A stretch of 64,000 bases of DNA, taken from the NCBI GenBank assembly GCA_035236585.1, contig CP141132.1, forward strand, positions 42,969,880-43,033,879, written 5' to 3'. Both the position numbers and the translations under genes were made by a program. This DNA comes from Warburgia ugandensis. Lineage: Eukaryota > Streptophyta > Magnoliopsida > Canellales > Canellaceae. Numbering within the stretch: the stretch's first letter is position 1; each line of letters begins with the position of its first letter. The notes beneath the pieces are model-generated. The model was not told where the DNA came from and made no database searches. It was given only the letters and a program-made list of their open reading frames with translations. This document shows, piece after piece, positions 57,381 to 64,000 of the stretch.

Positions 57381-58594
57381 ATTTATCATATGTACACTGA
57401 ATTAAGTCATGATAAACAAGTCATGTACTTATACTTAAAACATGCATTCTCAAAACAATCATGGCTCTTTTAAAAAGTTTGGTAGCGATAGAGCACCTAC
57501 CTCAAATGGTCCTAGAGTCACGTCCTTTAGCACTGAACCTGTCCCTAGGTCTCATTTATAAACTCTTGGGTATGAATGGATACAAGGAGTCCTTATTAAT
57601 TTCATTTTATTTAGACATGAGATCGCTAGATCTGCCTATTAGGTCCATGGTCCTTGCCTAATTCATTCGTCAGGTTAGATCCTATGGTGTGGATCTACCT
57701 TCCAATAGTTAAACTCGGTAATTTATCCTCTAATCCCAACTTTAAAGTCTCATTAGGTCCGCGTGCCCCAGTTCCCAGGACACCCATGTATCCTGGTTGA
57801 ACTGTGACTGCCTTACGTGCGTGAGCACCCAAAGGCCGTGCCAGGGACCGCGTTTTGCACGTGCACATGCAAGCTCAAGTGACGCGCTATGACGTGCATC
57901 CTGAATGGCATTGCACGGATGCACCTTTGGTGTAACATGGCGCATCTCAGCTCCCTGGGCACCTCGTACATCCTGGTCGAGCCAGGACCCGTGCCCTATG
58001 TCGCATGCGCACCCGAAGGCCGCACCTGGGACAGTGTATGCTTTGTCGTATGCTCGAAACCCACCCCAGGGACCCAGTCCCAGGAGTAGGTGGAGCATGA
58101 CATCCTTGGGACGCTTGGTTCGTGCAAGGCCGGCCCAAGCCGGCTTGGAGCATTTTTCGGCTAGGAACCCAGCTGGAAAATGACTGGAGAGAAGGACGCC
58201 TGGTTTCGGGCCAGCTAGAACCGGCTTGGTTGTTTTCTGGCTAGGAAGACCGGCTGGAAAGAGACCAGATCCAGCATGGATCTGGCCTGGGGAAAGAAAA
58301 ATGAAGAGAAAGTAGGAGGAACGTCTTACATGGGCAGCCTAGGGACGCCCTCTTTCCCGATGGTGTGCCTGCTCGTCGGAAAGCTCGAAGAAGGGGGAAA
58401 ACCCCACTTCCGATGATGCCAGAGGAACAAGAGGGGAGGTGGGGAGATGGGTAAAGGGATGGCCGGTCAGACTTGGTCCTGGCCATTGCCAAAAAATGCA
58501 GAGGATGGGTTTGAGATGGGTTTCCGATTTTGCCGAAAACCCCAGTCTCAAAACAACCAGAAAATCACATTTTTTGGAGAGGGGGAGATGGGGC

Positions 58595-58602
58595 TTTTTA
58601 TA
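58595..58602 (-). promoter_or_regulatory. TATA box of inverted family-L LTR
   Basis: The minus strand reads GGGCTATAAAAAGCCCC, followed by CATCTCCCCCTC, as in the plus-strand LTRs. Position is about 395 bp from the LTR start at 58994. Confidence 0.7.
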
Positions 58603-58994
58603 GCCCTGCTATGGCGGTGCTGCCAATGGTGTCCCACCATTGGCGGTGGCAGAAAACTCTAGAAACGGAGTTTCTGGAGGGGTCTAGAGGTGGAAGACGA
58701 TAGGGGGTGCCGTTATCAAAATGGCTTGCTGCGTTTTTCGTCTTTTTCGTTTTTCTGTTTAAATTCCAGATCTACCCTTGATCTTTAAATGGCCGTAACT
58801 TCTTCATACGAACTCCATTTTGGGTGATTTTTGAGTCGTTGGATTCCATTTTTTGAGTAGAATCTAATGGTTCCAAGTTTCCTTACAAATTCCTTCATTT
58901 ACTATTTTAAATAAAATCAAACATTCAAATAGTCCATTTACCATAGAATGTCCAATTTTTCGTTAAAAATAGTATAAATTGCTTGGGTATTACA

Positions 58995-61900
58995 TTATTA
59001 CCCCTTTAAAAGAATTTCGTCCTCGAAATTCCGTAAATTATCATCTTTCAGGTATTTGTCTCTTAGATAACTTCTTAGTGAATGCATTCTCCCCTTAGGA
59101 ATCTAATTTAGGCTCATCCTCAATTTATCATTTTTATTGTTCCTTTTATAAGGCCTTACTTATAAGGGCCGCTTTCGCTGCATACTCTGATGCATACTCC
59201 CATACGTACCAGTTTTAATAGTACCAGTTTCTAGCAGTAATTCATCTATCCATAGATTCCTAGACCTATCTCATCATGTATAGGATAGTCTCCTCGTAAG
59301 ATCATGCTTCTTTATTCATCTATAAATTACTCCATACTTCTTTGAGATCATATGATCTTATTTCTCCTATTTTGAATATCATAGGATAATCCCTTTCATC
59401 TAGTGATCTCTCTCATCATCCACAAGTCCAAAAATTACCTTCTTTCTATTGTGTCTAACTTTGCTTCTTATCTTTTTTATTTGTCCCCAAGATACTTCAA
59501 TAACTGACATGGTATCATGTGCTCTACAGCCAAACCCTTGATTAACTTCGAATTTCAACTATCTATCGTTCTCCATATGTGACTTTATTCCCCGACCAAA
59601 GTTATATTCAAAATAAAATCCTGAAAGCCAATTAGTAGCATCTTCCATCAAGGACCTTATCATATACTGAAAGGACCTTATCATATACTGAAAGTAAAAT
59701 GTCCTAACTCTATATCCAATCGAATTCATTAAACGCTTTTCTCATGTCAAATGTTAATGGTCGATTTATCATCATGGGTCAAATGTTCTTGTCCAGAGGC
59801 CTATCTCACTATGCGCATCACTTTGTCATTAGGATTTTCAGTAATGTTCCCATTTATGCAAAGCAAGAACTCTCTTATTCATAATCGGGTACCCTTACTA
59901 GGTCATGATTGAATCGTTCATCATCCTCTTTGTCCTTTCTTTTCTTAATGGTTTTCTTGGTAACCTTTCAGTCCAAAAGTTCTATACTCAATCTAGTAGG
60001 GTTAGTCCTTATGAAATTCCTTCAATTGATTTTTTGTACTTGGTATATGCTCATAACAACTAATGTTTTGTCTAAAGGCACGTAACATCATGTCTTCACC
60101 TTATAATGTGCTAGCCACCTCAATTTTTCTCCTTCCATTCCCTATATCAATATATTGTTCAATCTTTTATTAAGGCTTTATCGTCAACCATGCAGTCTGT
60201 ATTGTCAGGAGGTATCCTCATAAGTAGTGATTTTCTCAATTCCTCAAATTTTATCCTTCAAGTGCTTCCTCATACTTAGCTTATAATGGCAGTTCTCGTT
60301 CCATAACTACTATATCAAGTTATGCTGAAGTTGTTAAATCATCAAATTTTGAAAACCACTCAGGTAAACAGGGAACATTTTCGTAGACATATAGAAAGAC
60401 TTTATTTGATTACCTATTGATCTCTTTCTAGATATATCTATGTCATAAGCTCAAGGGCTTCTAAAGTGATCAATCCTTATTTGCCTTTCTTTTCAATCAA
60501 AGTCAGCAGCATCTTTCAGACCCAAAGTAATTTCTACACCTTGTCATGGTAGCTATTAAGGTTTGAAAAATATTTCACATTGGTTTAGATCACTTCTTAT
60601 CTTAGTTGCTACTGTCCTCATCGTAGTCGTAGATCCTTCATAATGTTGCCTAATCAACCCCATGATGTGGCCTAATCAACTGACTTCATACCCTCAGTTG
60701 ACTTAGTCTAACAAGTACTTCTTTTTGAGAAAACTCAAGTCTATAGACTTATAACATCCCTCTGAGTATATAACTTCGACTACTAACTCATAGATACTAA
60801 CATACTTGATTATTTAGGGTGGGATACCCTTATTTAGTCAACAGTACTCTAAAGGTAATGACTAAATAATGTTCTTAAGATTTTTGGTCTTCCAATGATG
60901 GTAAGACCTCAATTTGATCCTTGATGGTACCCTACTTGCTAAATGGACAAGTCACTGTCCCGGCTTTATTCCTTTTTCAACGTACTTTATTGGCAAGGTG
61001 GGATATCACCAAATTTTCCTTTTTATGGATTATATCCATTGGTGTTCCCCATAAGCTAATGAATCCGATAAGAATCTAATTGTAATAATTGAAATCAAAC
61101 CATTTGTAGAATTTGATTTCTAGTTGGTCACCATTCCTCTTCGAATTTTCTTGTCACATAATCTCCTAAAATTTGATACTCTACTCAAAGTCTTAAACCC
61201 CATATGCTTTCTCTCTTTTACACTCTTTTACAATACGATCACCAACTCACCTAGTATTATTCCTTTGCATTTGTTTGATCTACCTTCCTATAGGATTCAA
61301 GATGATAGAATTGTATGTATCTTCATAGAGTCATGATCTTCTTCTTTTGACTATTCAATATTCATCGAATACTTATAGTTACATCTCTATCTCTTTCTCT
61401 CTTTTCTTCAAAATCCTCATTTGGTCTACCTAGATCAATGTCTCTATATGCTTTGTTGCATATAATTGATACTTTATCTATTCCTTTACGTAACATATAT
61501 GATAAACTAAATGCTTTCTTAGAAATTCTAAACTGTCTTAAGATCATTGAAATCCTCAATTGCCTGTAGTCTCAATAAAATTATATTATGTCTTAATGAT
61601 GGCATTGATGTTTTGGTCATGCTACTCTTCTCTTACAAGTTCATGTTAAGATCAATCTATTATCGCAGATCTATCATCCCCAATATTATTGTCAAAAATC
61701 TTTTGACAACTCGGTCGAATTCATTTCCCTATCATATTCGTGCTATGTTTCTCTTAATCACATACTCTGTCACTTGTGTGCATCCTCTGATTTGCTCCAT
61801 AATACTCAGGTAGTTATTAGTCGATAGCTCTTCACTCTTCATAAGACTCCAATTAAGGTATCCAAAATTGAGTTAAGTCCTTCAAGATCCATACCTTTGT

Positions 61901-62474
61901 GACCTAGTTCGAGTCACAGTCATCTCCTAATATCATCTTGCATTCTCATACCTCTTAGATTATCATCAAAATTCTTCTCAAAGTTTGTCTTTTACATCCC
62001 CTATCATACTCATATTATATCCTTGTGATAGTGTACTCATATTCTGATATTCTTTATGATGGTAAGATAGCCATCTAGGTTCTTTGATTTTCTCACCTTT
62101 GATAAGATTACTTTATTGCAGGTCAACACTATCTACTAACAAGTCCATTAATCATCTTCATTCATTCATTCTCATCATAATATAATCCTTATATGAGATT
62201 TCATCTTTGCACCACTGCCCAACAATCCTTATTTCTTATGATTTTGATAGGATTCAAGCAATCCAATATCTAAGTATTTGCTAGGACTATCTCCTTTTTC
62301 ACCTATGTGTTTATGGTGAAATGCCTTGAGCATTAATATTGTAATCCTCAAATAGAAGTAGTCATCTCTACTACTCCTATTTATACTACTTCTTCTTGAT
62401 TTTCTCTATTGCCTATAACCCTTGGACATGTTGGACTGGCTGTGAAAGGATAAAATCTGGACTCTGATACCAAC
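58995..62474 (-). mobile_element. Internal region of inverted family-L element
   Basis: Non-coding, parallel to 45845-49300 in reverse complement. The polypurine tract TTTAAAGGGG lies at 59001-59010 next to the 3' LTR. A short local duplication (ccttatcatatactgaaagg repeated) occurs at about 59654-59690. The conserved block is at 60738-60870. No gag or pol motif was found. Confidence 0.85.
62461..62472 (-). other. Primer binding site of inverted family-L element
   Basis: The minus strand reads TGGTATCAGAGT, complementary to initiator tRNA-Met except for the last base, two bases from the LTR end at 62475. Confidence 0.92.
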
Positions 62475-64000
62475 TGTGACGACCTAGAATTTCTCATGCA
62501 TTTTTAAATGAAAAATCTAAATTCCTAAGGCGGGATCTCTATTTGAAAACCATTTTATAAAAACCATGCAATGCAGTAGAAAATCTTTTGTTCTAAACTT
62601 ATTTTGAAAACCCCGAGTGTCATTTGCTTTCACGATACTCAAAGTAGTTTTTGAAAAACTTCAGAAATCATAAATGTTTTTCCCCAGGTCTATCCAGTCA
62701 CATCACACAATCCAATTGTAAATAAATACAAATACATGTCCAAAGGGTAGAGAGTTTACTTACATGTATAATTGTCTCCTATTTGATTCACTTGCTCGTA
62801 GCACTAATATCTCCTGAGAAGTCTTCTATTTGTGAGTGGAACTATCCTGAAAAATGTTAAGGAGAGGGTGAGTATATACTATACTCAGTAGGAGTCTATC
62901 ACTACTAGTTTTGCAATGCATGCTATGTTTAAAATCATATGCTCTTTAAAACATGTGCATGTTCGAACAACCATGTCTAATACCAATATTACAAACCACT
63001 GTCGAATCGGAATACTGATGACTAAAGAATCGCATAATCCAAGTCGAAAGTATCATATATATATCATAAACATAATGATATGCATAAGATGCTCAACTGA
63101 ATCCAACTCATGGATATCTAGTATGGTCGACCAACCTCATGTCATACCATATGCAATGTAAATAAATCCTCAAACCATAGGGTCCAACTATGCCCACGAC
63201 CTCGCCGCCGTGTGGTCCTCGGGTACCTGAGGACACAGGGTCATATGCCTCCACGGGACATATGACATTTTGACCCAGTGCCCTGACACCAGTGGTAGCC
63301 CCCTGTACCACATGCAGTCGAAGCAGGGACGTTGCCCTTTCTGGGCGTGGTACCCACCCACCTAATAGTGGTAGAGGCTGGAGGCCAACCCAAACCTCTC
63401 GGCATAGTGCCCACAAGCTTATCAGCCCAAATCATATTAGATCAAACAAGTGAAAACCTCTTTTTCAAAACATGTCCTCTTTGGGTCCCTCACAATTGCA
63501 TGGCCCTCACAACTGCCTACCCAGCGTCTTTTGGTAACCCTCAAGAACATGCAATCTTTCAAAAACTCAATGCTCACAAATCATGCAATATATGCATTTG
63601 TTTGGAAAACATATCTATGCATAATGTATATGCAATTATTTGCGAAACATATCTATGCATAATGTATATGCAATTATTTACAAAACATATCTATGCTTAA
63701 AGCATTTATCATATGTACGCTAAATTAAGTCATGATAAACAAGTCATATACTTATACTTATACTTAAAACATGCATTCTCAAAACAATCATGGCTCTTTT
63801 AAAAAGTCTAGTAGCGATAGAGCACCTACCTCAAAGTCTCCTAGGGTCGTGTCCTTTAGCACTCAACCCGTCCCTAGGTCTCATTTATAAACTCTTGGGT
63901 ATGAATGGATACAAGGAGTCCTTATTAATTTCATTTTATTTAGACATTAGATTGCTAAATCTACCTATTAGGTCCATGGTCCTTGCCTAATTCATTTGTC
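62475..64000 (-). repeat. 5' LTR of inverted family-L element, partial
   Basis: It starts TGTGACGACCTAGAATTTCT and follows 56130 onwards closely, including the 38-bp array at 63604-63703. The GC-rich block and promoter lie beyond the window. Confidence 0.92.

Larger units (their letters stand above)
56130..58994 (-). repeat. 3' LTR of inverted family-L element
   Basis: On the plus strand it runs from TGTGATGACCCGGGTTTTCT to GCTTGGGTATTACA, about 2.87 kb, longer than the other copies mainly through a 38-bp tandem repeat (57281-57380). The GC-rich block is at about 57740-58730. Confidence 0.9.
56130..64000 (-). mobile_element. Second family-L element, inverted, running off the window
   Basis: 3' LTR at 56130-58994, internal region 58995-62474, primer site, and the first 1.53 kb of the 5' LTR from 62475. 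The internal length (3.48 kb) and content match the plus-strand copy. Left flank is ATAAC (56125-56129); the matching duplication would lie outside the window. No coding domain is visible. It is closer to copy 1 than to the complete plus-strand element in several internal positions, for example both have ctcagagggatgttataagt. Confidence 0.9.

Overview
This window looks like heterochromatin of a flowering plant, built almost entirely of transposable elements. No host gene, rRNA or tRNA gene could be supported. The plant assignment rests on three things: Ty3/gypsy elements of the Athila type (gag, protease, RT, RNase H and integrase motifs, with a tRNA-Asp-like primer site); a second LTR family primed by initiator tRNA-Met (TGGTATCAGAGC); and a SINE that matches the plant Au SINE in layout and wording. 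All protein-coding traces are broken by stops and frameshifts.

Layout. 1-5700: two stacked minus-strand Athila-type leader/primer-site/LTR junctions. 5735-10267: decayed AT-rich DNA with simple repeats and an LTR-like fragment. 10268-14730: truncated copy of a large non-coding LTR family, here called family L. 14731-16177: minus-strand Athila-type 3' UTR and LTR fragments. 16178-53621: an old plus-strand Athila-type element that begins abruptly inside gag. It has been split by three later insertions: a minus-strand relative in its integrase (20733-30277), a plus-strand relative in its 3' UTR (31193-42720), and an Au-type SINE in the same UTR (42978 to 52049) that was itself split by a full-length family-L element (43125-52011). 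53622-56129: a minus-strand LTR fragment and another Athila-type leader fragment. 56130-64000: a second, inverted family-L element that runs off the window.

The insertion order can be read from nested target-site duplications: AGGAC/AGGAT, GATAT/AATAT, a 17-bp SINE duplication with one mismatch, and a perfect CATGA. The most unusual content is family L. It has LTRs of about 2.7-2.9 kb and a roughly 3.46-3.48 kb internal region with no recognisable gag or pol that is nevertheless similar in three copies, as in large retrotransposon derivatives (LARDs). The minus-strand Athila-type element at 20733-30277 is also notable because it carries only gag and protease. Alignments and boundaries were made by eye.
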